A program made the translations under genes and the position numbers. From an uncultured Dehalococcoidia bacterium (GTDB taxonomy: Bacteria; Chloroflexota; Dehalococcoidia; Lucifugimonadales; UBA3495), in NCBI GenBank assembly GCA_958296225.1, contig OY282456.1:1116001-1180000 (forward strand): a stretch of 64,000 nt of DNA, written 5' to 3'. Below the pieces are notes generated by a model. It saw only the letters and a list, made by a program, of their open reading frames with translations. It had not been told where the DNA came from and ran no database searches. Below are positions 15,748 to 23,502 of the stretch, in pieces; the first letter of the stretch is position 1, and the number at the start of each line of letters is the position of its first letter.

Positions 15748-18087
15748 TTACTTTTCCCACAGCGCTTCCAGCACGGCCCCCGGGTTCATCGGCAGGTTTT
15801 CCAGCCGCGCCCCCGTGGCGCGGGCGATGGCGTTGCCCAAGGCGGCCATGGGCGGCACCAGGGATACCTCGCCGACACCCCGCACGCCCAGCGGGTGGCC
15901 GGGGTTGGGGACTTCCACGATGACGGTGTCAATCATGGGCAGGTCCAGCGCGGTGGGCATCCGGTAGTCCAGGAATGAGGAGTTGAGCATCTCGCCGTTG
16001 TCGTCGAAGAAATACTCTTCGTTGAGGGCCCAGCCGATGCCCTGGACGGCGCCGCCCTGAATCTGGCCCTCAACGTAGCTGGGGTGGATGGCCTTGCCGC
16101 AGTCCTGCACTGCCGTAAAGCGCAGCAGGTCCACCTTGCCGGTCTCCGGGTCAACTTCCACGTCGGCGATGTTGATGGCAAAGGCGTTGCCGACGCCGGC
16201 CGGGTTGGCAGTGGCGCGCCCGACGATGGGGCCGCCGGTGCCGTTGAGGCGGCGGGCCAGCTGGTCAAAGGTCATCCGCAAGGCGTCGTCGGAACGGTGG
16301 GCGAGGGCGCCGTCGGGCTGGTATTCCACATCCTCTACGGGGACGTCCCAGATGCGGGCGGCGCGTTCAACCATCTGACGGCGCACGTCCTCGCCGGCCT
16401 GATAGACGGCGGTGCCCATCTTGAAGGTAACGCCGCTGCCGCCGGCGCCGCTGCTGTAGCCGATGCTGTCGGTATCGACGATGGAGGGCTTGATGCGTTC
16501 GGCGGGCAGGCCCAGCACTTCGGCCAGGTGCATCGCCATGGCGGCGCGGGAGCCGCCGATGTCGGGGGAGCCTTCGATGAGGCTAACGGTGCCGTCGGGC
16601 ATAACGCTGGCGACGGCGCTGGCCGGGCCGGTGCCGTTGAACCAAGCACCGGCGGCGATGCCCCGTCCGGTTACGCGACCGGGCGCGGAGGGTTCCGGGA
16701 CGGGCGCGGCCAGGTGCGGGTGCTCCTGGGTAGCCTGCAGGATTTCCACCATCCCGATGCGCCGGAAAGTGGGGCCGGCGACCTGGCGGGTGCCCTCTTT
16801 GGAGGCGTTCTTAATGCGGAACTCCAGCGGGTCAACGCCCAGCTTTTCGCACAGCTCGTCGATGGCCTGCTCGGCGGCGAAAGAGGCGGCCGGCGAGCCG
16901 GGAGCGCGGTAGGCGGCGGCCTTGGGCACGTTGGTAACTACGTCGTAGCCTTCGACGAAACCGTTGGGCACGTCGTAAGGAGCGAACATGGTGCGGCAGC
17001 CGCTGGGCACGGGCGAGCCGGGAAAGGCGCCGGCTTCATAGACCAGGCTGGCTTGGGCCGCCGTGAACCGTCCGTCGCGGGTGCCGCCGACTTTGACCTT
17101 GATATGGCTGCCGGAGGTGGGGCCGGTGCCGGTAAAGACCTCGGTGCGGGTCATGGCGATTTTGACGGGGCGGCCAACCTTGCGGGCCAGCGCGGCGACC
17201 ACCGGCTCCAGATAGCAGCCGCCTTGCCCTTTCCCTCCGAAGCCGCCGCCAATCTCCATAGGAATGACGTTGAGCTGGCCGACGGAGATGCCCAGGATGC
17301 GGCTGGTGTGGTCGCGCAGGGCAAAATGGCCCTGGCTGCTGGCCCACACGGTAACGGTGTCGTCGTTGTTCCAGCGGGCGGTAGCCGAATGGGGTTCGAT
17401 GTAACCCTGATGCACCTGGCGGGTGTGGTATTCCCGCTCGACAATCTCATCGGCCTCAGCGAATCCGGCTTCCGGGTCGCCGAGGCTGAACTGGAAGTGG
17501 TTGGAGACGTTGGAGCCGTCGCCGGCGTCTTCCTCAGACCAACCGCCGGAGCGCAGCGCCGGGTTGGACAGGGTAACGAGACGCTCGTGGACTATGGAGG
17601 CGCCGGGCGCCATGGCCTCGTCTGCGGTAAGCACGGCGGGCAGCACTTCGTAGTCCACGTCAATCAGGGCCAGCGCTTCCTCTGCTAGGTGGGGCGAGTC
17701 GGCGGCGATGGCGGCGACGGCGTGGCCGCGATACAAAGCCTTTTCACGGGCCATGACGTTGCGGCTGTAAAAGCCGTAGTTGACGGTGGCGCCTTCTTCC
17801 TGGTCCTTGATTTCGGCGGATACGTCGGGGAAATCAGCCGCGGTAACCACGACGTGGACACCGGGCCGGGCCAAAGCGCGGCTGGCGTCAATGCTGCGGA
17901 TGCGGGCATGGGCGTGGGGGCTGCGCAGGATTTTGCCGTGGAGCATCCCCGGCAAATGGATGTCGGCGGCGTAACGGGCGCGGCCCATCACCTTGTCCGG
18001 CCCATCATGGCGGACGGGACGAGTGCCGACGACACGGTAATTTTCATCGGGGTCGGAGAGGACAATGTTGGGTTTGTAGTCAAGCAT
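15748..18087 (-). CDS. xanthine dehydrogenase-family molybdopterin-binding subunit
   Basis: The large catalytic subunit (779 residues) of a molybdenum hydroxylase such as an aldehyde, carbon monoxide or xanthine dehydrogenase-like enzyme. It has the N-terminal hammerhead domain (VVGTRPVRHDGPDKVMGRARY), the molybdopterin-contact GGGFGGKGQGG, the RAPGSPAASFAAEQA stretch, and the C-terminal GVGEVSL with the conserved active-site Glu. No FAD or 2Fe-2S subunit gene is adjacent, which is unusual because the three are normally encoded together. The active-site loop does not show the CO dehydrogenase signature, so substrate is unknown. Start is the ATG of MLDYKPNIVLSD; the longer frame is antisense to the next gene. 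Confidence 0.88.
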   Translation of the reverse strand: MLDYKPNIVLSDPDENYRVVGTRPVRHDGPDKVMGRARYAADIHLPGMLHGKILRSPHAHARIRSIDASRALARPGVHVVVTAADFPDVSAEIKDQEEGATVNYGFYSRNVMAREKALYRGHAVAAIAADSPHLAEEALALIDVDYEVLPAVLTADEAMAPGASIVHERLVTLSNPALRSGGWSEEDAGDGSNVSNHFQFSLGDPEAGFAEADEIVEREYHTRQVHQGYIEPHSATARWNNDDTVTVWASSQGHFALRDHTSRILGISVGQLNVIPMEIGGGFGGKGQGGCYLEPVVAALARKVGRPVKIAMTRTEVFTGTGPTSGSHIKVKVGGTRDGRFTAAQASLVYEAGAFPGSPVPSGCRTMFAPYDVPNGFVEGYDVVTNVPKAAAYRAPGSPAASFAAEQAIDELCEKLGVDPLEFRIKNASKEGTRQVAGPTFRRIGMVEILQATQEHPHLAAPVPEPSAPGRVTGRGIAAGAWFNGTGPASAVASVMPDGTVSLIEGSPDIGGSRAAMAMHLAEVLGLPAERIKPSIVDTDSIGYSSGAGGSGVTFKMGTAVYQAGEDVRRQMVERAARIWDVPVEDVEYQPDGALAHRSDDALRMTFDQLARRLNGTGGPIVGRATANPAGVGNAFAINIADVEVDPETGKVDLLRFTAVQDCGKAIHPSYVEGQIQGGAVQGIGWALNEEYFFDDNGEMLNSSFLDYRMPTALDLPMIDTVIVEVPNPGHPLGVRGVGEVSLVPPMAALGNAIARATGARLENLPMNPGAVLEALWEK

Positions 18088-18237
18088 AAAACTGCGACCT
18101 CCGTGGCGGCAGGGCGGGGGTAAGCGGTGCAGGTAATTTACCACAATCGGACGATGGCGGCAGGGGGTATATGTATAATGTATTTCCGATGCGAGACGGC
18201 TTTGGCAAAGGTAGGCAGCCGGCCGGGGAGAAGGGTA

Positions 18238-18666
18238 ATGACTACCAGCGCAAACAGCTTTACCGAGACTACCACCGCCGCGGGCGTTCCGGTGCGCCTT
18301 GTTCCCAATGGGTGGCGGCCGGTTGAGGATTGCCTGACATTGGCAGAGGACGAACTGGCGTGGCTGGACCGGTTCCGGGAGCAGCTGCTGGAGCAGTATC
18401 CGGGCTTGGTAGATGACATCATCGTCTATGGCTTTCGCGCCCGCGGCCTGGCCGACTTGGACCTGCGAATGGATGTGCTGGTAGTGATTAGCGAAGGAGT
18501 CCAGGAAATCGGAAAGGAAATCGGGCACCTGGGGTATGACATCTCGCTGGAGACTGGCGCTTTCCCTATGACGCACACCTTGACCGGTGAGCAATGGGAC
18601 GAGATAAAGCGTACCAGACCATCTTTTTATCTGGCGGCTCTTGATGAGAGTATCAGCGTGCTATGA
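18238..18666 (+). CDS. MNT-type nucleotidyltransferase-like protein (degenerate active site), likely antitoxin
   Basis: A 142-residue protein resembling minimal nucleotidyltransferases of HEPN/MNT modules. The core reads YGFRARGLADLDLRMDVLVV. Compared with the usual GSRARG...DSDxD, the Ser of the GS motif is Phe66 and the middle aspartate is Arg77, while Asp75 and Asp79 remain, so transferase activity is doubtful. It overlaps the downstream HEPN gene by ATGA, the usual tight coupling of such pairs. In studied HEPN/MNT systems the MNT partner neutralises the HEPN RNase; that role is inferred here. The ATG at 18238 begins MTTSANSF. Confidence 0.7.
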   Translation: MTTSANSFTETTTAAGVPVRLVPNGWRPVEDCLTLAEDELAWLDRFREQLLEQYPGLVDDIIVYGFRARGLADLDLRMDVLVVISEGVQEIGKEIGHLGYDISLETGAFPMTHTLTGEQWDEIKRTRPSFYLAALDESISVL

Positions 18667-19067
18667 GTCAGGCCGGCGCGATATCGGAATGGCAGCGGGC
18701 GCGGGCCGCCCTGGGCGCAGCGGGTTCGTGCCGGCGAGACGGGTACTACGCGGACGCGATTTCACGTGCTTACTACGCTGTCCTGCACGCTGCCAGAGCG
18801 GCGCTGGAACTCTATGGATTTCCCACCAAAACCCACACTGCAACCAACAATACTTTTGGCTTGCGTATGGTAAGAACCGGCCGCGTCGAATCTCCATTTG
18901 GCAGTATGATTACCGATTTGTCGGATGCCAGGTTGAAAGCAGATTACGAAGTCGGTTTGACGTTCACCGTGGCTGATGCCGATGCCGCCTATATGCAAGC
19001 CGAGGCATTTCTGGACCGTATCCAGGCAGTGCTCGCGGCGGCTGTTCCGGCCGAGCAGCTGCGTTGA
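18663..19067 (+). CDS. HEPN-domain protein, likely RNase toxin
   Basis: A 134-residue HEPN protein. The motif SRAYYAVLHAARAAL contains the R-X6-H arrangement (Arg35, His42), which is the RNase site of toxic HEPN proteins. The spacing of later motifs (KTHTATNNTFG and RLKADYEVG) fits the classic prokaryotic HEPN family. It overlaps the MNT-like gene by 4 nt. The intact R-X6-H suggests it could be an active toxin even though the partner's nucleotidyltransferase site looks damaged. Confidence 0.8.
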   Translation: MSQAGAISEWQRARAALGAAGSCRRDGYYADAISRAYYAVLHAARAALELYGFPTKTHTATNNTFGLRMVRTGRVESPFGSMITDLSDARLKADYEVGLTFTVADADAAYMQAEAFLDRIQAVLAAAVPAEQLR

Positions 19068-19093
19068 CGACCCGCGCCGCCGCTGTCTATAAT
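19064..19093 (+). promoter_or_regulatory. candidate sigma70 promoter
   Basis: TTGACG (19064-19069) and TATAAT (19088-19093) with an 18-bp spacer, about 40 bp before the gene at 19134. The -35 box overlaps the HEPN stop codon. Confidence 0.55.
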
Positions 19094-19133
19094 CCCGGCC
19101 ATTACCCTGCGAATTGACGAGGTATTGCCAGCG

Positions 19134-19436
19134 ATGAACCTGAAAACCGGACAGCGTTACGTCGGGCCCGGCGGCGCGGAGATGATTGTGAGCAAGGCCA
19201 GCGGCGACGGCGACTTGACCGACGGCGAGGTGCTGCTGCAAATCAAAGGCCCCGGCGTTGATTTCGCCGGCGCAACGTCGCCGGACGATGCGCCGGAGGT
19301 TACGATGGGCAAGCGCCTGTCGTCTGCCGATGGGAGTGTGTCGGTGCTCATCACCAAGGCCGGCAAGTGCGACCTGCGCCTGAACGGCGAGCCGATGGAG
19401 TTGCAGGAGGCCAAGCAGCTGCCGTCGTCGGATTGA
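19134..19436 (+). CDS. small hypothetical protein
   Basis: A 100-residue protein starting MNLKTGQRYVGPGGAEMIV and ending GEPMELQEAKQLPSSD. The layout resembles small desulforedoxin/rubredoxin-like proteins that start with a similar VGxxYxCxxCG strand and end CGxPMxLKEAK, but the cysteines are absent here, so metal binding by that site is lost if the relation is real. A good promoter is visible upstream. TTG at 19125 is an alternative start. I am unsure of any function. Confidence 0.55.
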   Translation: MNLKTGQRYVGPGGAEMIVSKASGDGDLTDGEVLLQIKGPGVDFAGATSPDDAPEVTMGKRLSSADGSVSVLITKAGKCDLRLNGEPMELQEAKQLPSSD

Positions 19437-19467
19437 CGATGAAATATCCGTTTGGCATCGCGAATTA

Positions 19468-19496
19468 GCAGGGGCAGGCTTGAAACCTGCCCCTGC
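19468..19496. terminator. bidirectional hairpin between convergent genes
   Basis: GCAGGGGCAGGCT and AACCTGCCCCTGC pair around a short TGA loop. It lies between the + gene ending at 19436 and the - gene ending at 19505. It resembles the hairpins at 24797 and 29427. Confidence 0.6.
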
Positions 19497-19504
19497 CGGC
19501 CAGC

Positions 19505-20575
19505 CTACAGGAAGTGCGGTATCACATACTTCCCGAAGAGGCGGATGCTGTTCATTATGTTGCTGTGGGGCAGGTTGCCCATCTGCATAAAGCAGAGCAT
19601 CTGGTCAACGCCGGCCTCGCGGTATTTTTCCAGGGTCTTGATTACCGTTTCGGGGCTGCCCATGGCGAAGGCGCCGGATGCTATGTGGTCGTCGGCGGTT
19701 TTATCAACACGCTCCTCCTGGACGGCGTTGACGGCGAAGCGATAGCTGTCGGGCACGTTGCGGCCGGCCCAGGGCGCGTACAGTTCCTCGGCTTTGCCCA
19801 CGAACCACTCACCCTCGCGGGCGGCGGCGGCGTAGGCTTCCGCGTCGGTTTCGGCGACGTGCACCATGCACAGGGCGGCGATGTTGTCGTTGACCATGCT
19901 GCCGATGGGCTGGGCGTTCCTGACCGCCGCGCGGTAAATCCCTACCCGTTCCACCAGCTGCTCGTGGCCGCCCAGGTTGAAGCAGAGCACGCCCACGCCC
20001 AGCTCGCCGGCCTCGCCGAAGGATGCCGGCTGGCTGCAGGCCATCCACATTGGCGGGTGCGGGTCTTGCACCGGCTTGGGGATTACCGAGCGGGGCGGGA
20101 TGTTGTAGAACTCGCCGGCGTGGGAGAAGGGGTCTTCCGTCCACATTCGGGGAATCATGCCGATGGCCTCGCGCCACTGGGACTTGGTGGTCTCCGGGTC
20201 AACCTCAAAGCCGTCCATCTCGATTAGGGTGGTGGAGCGTCCGGTGCCCAGGTCCATGCGCCCGTCGCTGACGATGTCGAGGACGGCGGCGCGCTCGGCG
20301 ACGCGCACGGGATGGTTGTAGGCGCCGGGCAGCAGGGCGACGGCGTGGCCGATGCGGATGCGCTTGGTGCGCTGGGAGATGGCGCCGTACAACACCTCCG
20401 GCGCGGAGCAGTGAGAGAACTCCCGCAGGAAGTGGTGCTCCACCGTCCAGAAGTAGTCAAAGCCAACGTCGTCGGCCAGCTCCACCTGAGCCATGACCTG
20501 CTTGTAGCGGTCGGCCTCGACGCCGGGATAGTGGGGTTCCGGCACCTGGATTTCGTACATCAATCCGAATTTCAT
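19505..20575 (-). CDS. LLM-class flavin-dependent oxidoreductase
   Basis: A 356-residue luciferase-like monooxygenase of the F420/FMN TIM-barrel family. Recognisable stretches are DYFWTVEHHFLREFSHCSAPEV, in which His and Glu line the active site, RIRIGHAVALLPG, the GRMDLGTGRSTT loop and a C-terminal MGSPETVIKTLEKY. AAGGAG precedes the ATG of MKFGLMYEIQ by 8 nt; the longer upstream frame has no similarity to the family. Such enzymes are greatly expanded in SAR202 Chloroflexota, where they are thought to attack recalcitrant organic carbon; substrate here is unknown. Confidence 0.88.
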   Translation of the reverse strand: MKFGLMYEIQVPEPHYPGVEADRYKQVMAQVELADDVGFDYFWTVEHHFLREFSHCSAPEVLYGAISQRTKRIRIGHAVALLPGAYNHPVRVAERAAVLDIVSDGRMDLGTGRSTTLIEMDGFEVDPETTKSQWREAIGMIPRMWTEDPFSHAGEFYNIPPRSVIPKPVQDPHPPMWMACSQPASFGEAGELGVGVLCFNLGGHEQLVERVGIYRAAVRNAQPIGSMVNDNIAALCMVHVAETDAEAYAAAAREGEWFVGKAEELYAPWAGRNVPDSYRFAVNAVQEERVDKTADDHIASGAFAMGSPETVIKTLEKYREAGVDQMLCFMQMGNLPHSNIMNSIRLFGKYVIPHFL

Positions 20576-20615
20576 TGCGTGCTCCTTGTGGTGTGAGGTG
20601 ATGCAGCGTTGGCAG

Positions 20616-20975
20616 TTAATTCGCTGTGTCGCTGGCCTTGCCGCCGCCGGCCCAACCGGGAATGTCATCCGGGGTAATCCGGGGAGTGATTTGGGCGGCG
20701 ATGGCGGCGCCATGCTTTTGCTCCGCGATTTGGAGGTCGTAGGCGTTTTGCAAGTCCATCCAGAACCGGGCCGAAGTGCCGAAGCACTGCGCCAGGCGCA
20801 AAGCCAGTTCGGGAGTTACGCCGATGCGCCGGGCCAGCAGGGCTTGAGCAGTACCTGCGGGAATGGACAACACGGCGGCAAATTCGGCGGAGGACATAAC
20901 GAGTTCCGCCAGTTCATCGGCCAGTATTTTGCCCGGATGCACGGGGGCCGCATCATCATTATTACTGTTGCTCAT
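20616..20975 (-). CDS. higA: HigA-family antitoxin (copy a)
   Basis: A 119-residue addiction-module antidote with the family's N-terminal VHPGKILADEL and an XRE-type helix-turn-helix (AEFAAVLSIPAGTAQALLARRIGVTPELALRLAQCFG), then FWMDLQNAYDLQIAE. HigA proteins bind the operon promoter and neutralise HigB. It starts 10 nt after the higB stop, in the higB-higA order. It is the last gene of a five-gene minus-strand HigA/HigB cluster. Confidence 0.88.
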   Translation of the reverse strand: MSNSNNDDAAPVHPGKILADELAELVMSSAEFAAVLSIPAGTAQALLARRIGVTPELALRLAQCFGTSARFWMDLQNAYDLQIAEQKHGAAIAAQITPRITPDDIPGWAGGGKASDTAN

Positions 20976-20985
20976 AGCGCCTCCC

Positions 20986-21264
20986 TCAGTGGTAGTCCAC
21001 TATTTCAACATCGTGGGGGCCGTCATCCGTCCAGCGAAAACAGATGCGCCACTGGCGGTTGATTCGGATGCTGTGCTGCCCGTCGCGGTTGCCGGAAAGC
21101 GCTTCCAGCCGATTGCTGCGCCGGTGCGTCAAGTCCATCAGGACATTTGCATTGTTCAGGTCATGCAACCGGACTAACGCCCGTTGTGCGAAACTCTGGA
21201 ATGCTGGCACTCGCTCTCCGAAAAATAGCCTACTGGTGTCTCGGTCCCGGAAGTTGACGATCAT
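20986..21264 (-). CDS. higB: HigB-family mRNA interferase toxin (intact copy)
   Basis: A 92-residue RelE/ParE-superfamily toxin of the HigB type, a ribosome-associated mRNA endonuclease. It shows the full family pattern: MIVNFRDRDTSRLFFGE, a central RLEALSGNRDGQHSIRINRQ, then WRICFRWTDDGPHDVEIVDYH at the end. It is flanked on both sides by higA genes; its ATG overlaps the upstream higA stop by one base (TGATG). Confidence 0.88.
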   Translation of the reverse strand: MIVNFRDRDTSRLFFGERVPAFQSFAQRALVRLHDLNNANVLMDLTHRRSNRLEALSGNRDGQHSIRINRQWRICFRWTDDGPHDVEIVDYH

Positions 21265-21629
21265 CAGTCGGCGGCCTTGCTGACGCCGGAAGCATCGTAG
21301 GGGACGCTGCCATAATCCACTAGAGGCCGAACTTGCACGGCGATAGTTTGGCCGTGCTTGCGTCCAACAACTTTAAGTTCGTAGCTGGCCTGCAGGTTCA
21401 GCCAGAGCTGCGCCGTTGTGCCGAAATAGCGGGCCAGGCGCAAAGCCAGCTCCGGGGTAATGTCGATGCACTCGTCCAACAGCAGAGCCGTGGTGCCGGG
21501 GCAGAGGGACAGCGCAGCGTCAAACTCCCACAAGGGCATCTTCATCTCCGCAATGTCTTCCGCAAGGAATTCTCCCGGATGTATCGGGGGCAACCCGTCC
21601 TTGAGGGGCCGCTTCTCTTCTTTAATCAT
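21264..21629 (-). CDS. higA: HigA-family antitoxin (copy b)
   Basis: A 121-residue HigA protein (IHPGEFLAEDIAEMKMPLWE, then an HTH with LDECIDITPELALRLARYFG and LWLNLQASYELKV). It precedes an intact higB, which itself is followed by another higA, so the local order is higA-higB-higA. The start at 21629 is supported by GAGGAGATAGC directly upstream; a second ATG lies at 21647. Confidence 0.85.
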   Translation of the reverse strand: MIKEEKRPLKDGLPPIHPGEFLAEDIAEMKMPLWEFDAALSLCPGTTALLLDECIDITPELALRLARYFGTTAQLWLNLQASYELKVVGRKHGQTIAVQVRPLVDYGSVPYDASGVSKAAD

Positions 21630-21690
21630 GGCTATCTCCTCAATCAAATCCCGGAACAGGGTTAACGCGCAACGGATTGCGGTGCGGTGG

Positions 21691-22035
21691 CTACTCGGTC
21701 GCAGCCGGCTCCGGCTCCAGCCGAGTGCGGATTGGATTGTGTGGGCACGGGGTGATTTGGGCGGCGATAGCGGCGCCCAATTTGCGTTCCGCGACTTTCA
21801 GGTCGTAGGAAACCTGGAGGTTCATCCAAAGTCGTTCCCCGGCGCCAAGGTAGCGGGAAAGCCGCGGCGCAAATTCGGCATCGATGTTCCGCCGCTCTTC
21901 CAATACTGCGGCGACAGTTCCAGAGGGAACTGCCAGAATCTTATCAAATTCGTCCGCAGACAGCCCCAACTCTTCCAGTTCTTCGGCCAGAATCTCGCCG
22001 GGATGTATGGGTCTCATGCGATTCTTGGGAGGCAT
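21691..22035 (-). CDS. higA: HigA-family antitoxin (copy c)
   Basis: A 114-residue HigA protein (MRPIHPGEILAEELEELGLS, HTH around AVPSGTVAAVLEERRNIDAE, then LWMNLQVSYDLKVAE). Its partner toxin upstream is broken, so this gene may persist as a free antitoxin or regulator. ATG at 22035 has a GAGG site 7 nt upstream; GTG at 22041 is the alternative. Confidence 0.82.
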   Translation of the reverse strand: MPPKNRMRPIHPGEILAEELEELGLSADEFDKILAVPSGTVAAVLEERRNIDAEFAPRLSRYLGAGERLWMNLQVSYDLKVAERKLGAAIAAQITPCPHNPIRTRLEPEPAATE

Positions 22036-22061
22036 AGGCACACCTCAGTTGTGGTAGTCCA

Positions 22062-22283
22062 CTATTCTACGTCGTGCGAAGCGCCATCAATCCAGCGAAA
22101 ACAGATTCGCCATTGCCGGTTAATGCCGATTGCTGCGGACGCTTTGCAGTTCTTGCAACGACGTGGCATCGTCGAGGTTTGCAGCCTACGCAACGCCTGG
22201 TCAGCAAATCCCTCAAACCGCCGGACATATTCTCGATTGAACAATCGCTCGGCGCTCCGGTCTGTGAATGAACGTATTGTCAC
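22062..22283 (-). pseudogene. decayed higB toxin
   Basis: A broken HigB. The N-terminal IRSFTDRSAERLF and the later INRQWRICFRWIDGASHDVE match the intact copy at 20986-21264, but the middle is out of frame: the expected LDDATSLQELQSVRSNR is found in another frame, the LEALSGNRDGQHSI section is deleted, and a missing A after the final GAA codon removes the conserved IVDYH end. The antitoxin downstream is intact. Confidence 0.8.
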
Positions 22284-22298
22284 TGGTTTCTTACTCGG

Positions 22299-22340
22299 CT
22301 AGGAAACTAGCATAGCGCGGGTTATTCCGGTTTGGCGGTG
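22299..22340 (-). pseudogene. orphan 3' end of a zinc alcohol dehydrogenase gene
   Basis: The minus-strand sequence encodes RQTGITRAMLVS followed by a stop, nearly the same as RQTEITRAMLVP at the end of the alcohol dehydrogenase at 23503-24609. No other part of a dehydrogenase is present. The GIY-YIG gene lies between this remnant and the intact gene. Confidence 0.6.
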
Positions 22341-22419
22341 TGCCACTTCTTGCGTAAGCACTGGAATTGGATTGGCGGCTGGTGGGTGTACGCTGGGGCC
22401 CGTTCCTTTGGCGGTAGCC

Positions 22420-23430
22420 TCACCGGCGGCGGGTTGACGGCGGCGCCACACCGCCATAGGGCAGGGGGCGTTCCTGGACGGTATTTTCAGTCGCCGGGCG
22501 GTGCGGCGTGTAATCCAGCTGGACAGCCAGTCTCTTGAAATCGGCAACCAATCGGGTTATTTTCCGGCGGTCGGTGGGGTTGGAGTTCAGTTTTTGAAGT
22601 TCCAATTCCAAGTCAGCCGCCTGGCTGCGTGTATCAACTGTGGTGAACCACTGTAGCTTGGGTTCTCTGCCTTTAGTGCTTTGGCTCATGTTGTTGCGAT
22701 GCTCGTGCATCCGCTCGTCTATCTCCCTGGTTTGTCCAATGTAGTACTCTCCGCCGGTTAGCAGCAGGATGTACACGAAAAACCTATCGGCTTCCTTGTC
22801 CGCTGGAAATTCCCGGTTGTCCCTCTGTACTGTGGAGGGGCGTGGGGGCGGTTGCCGGTGTTCCTTTACGGGGGGTTCCGGCACGGACTCGCGTATCACA
22901 TAGAGAAAGTCCGGGCCGTACCGTTCCAGTTTAGTCGGCCCGACGCCGTTGATTGCCAACATTGCTTCCGGACTCATCGGGCGAACCGCTGCCATTTCCG
23001 CCAGCGTTTCGTTGCTGAACACCATATAGTCTTGCAGGCTGTATGCCCTCGCCAAGTTGCGGCGCAGGGCGCGCAATTCCTCGAACAGGGCTTCGTCGGG
23101 TTGGCCGCCTGGTGGCGCGGGGGCGGAGCGTGAGGGTGACCGTGCCTCTGCTGCCTGACGATTGCAGTTGAGGCAGACGTCGTACTCGTCGACATCCTCG
23201 TAACTCCCGCAAAATTGGCACTGGTCAATTGCTCCCACTTCGTATTCAACGTAGTGGTCGTGGCAGTTGAGGCAGACGTCATCCTCGGCATCCTTGTAGC
23301 TCCCGCACGCTGGGCACTGGTCAATGAATCCTGCCAGGTATTCATCGTAGTGCTCTCCGCAAAGGAAGTGATGATCTCTGCGAACTGTTTCGTCGCATTC
23401 CCAGAATTGGCACTGGTTCGGTGTACTCAT
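22420..23430 (-). CDS. zinc-ribbon/HRDC/GIY-YIG fusion protein
   Basis: A 336-residue protein with three parts. Residues 1-90 hold an N-terminal Cys/His cluster and two zinc-ribbon-like repeats (C39-x2-C42...C53-x2-C56 and C71-x2-C74...C86-x2-C89). Residues ~112-183 form an HRDC-like domain (ALFEELRALRRNLARAYSLQ to NGVGPTKLERYGPDFLYVI), as in RecQ helicases and RNase D. Residues ~217-285 form a GIY-YIG nuclease domain (FFVYILLLTGGEYYIGQT, with a later Glu in AADLELELQKL). This combination is unfamiliar to me. Start at 23430 is preceded by GGAG. It lies next to the HigBA cluster and may act in DNA processing or defence, which is inference. Confidence 0.78.
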   Translation of the reverse strand: MSTPNQCQFWECDETVRRDHHFLCGEHYDEYLAGFIDQCPACGSYKDAEDDVCLNCHDHYVEYEVGAIDQCQFCGSYEDVDEYDVCLNCNRQAAEARSPSRSAPAPPGGQPDEALFEELRALRRNLARAYSLQDYMVFSNETLAEMAAVRPMSPEAMLAINGVGPTKLERYGPDFLYVIRESVPEPPVKEHRQPPPRPSTVQRDNREFPADKEADRFFVYILLLTGGEYYIGQTREIDERMHEHRNNMSQSTKGREPKLQWFTTVDTRSQAADLELELQKLNSNPTDRRKITRLVADFKRLAVQLDYTPHRPATENTVQERPLPYGGVAPPSTRRR

Positions 23431-23502
23431 TGCTTTTCTCCATCCGGCCGGCGTGGACCGTTTGCTCACGCCGGCCGGTTCAATATGCAACGCTACGGCC
23501 GG

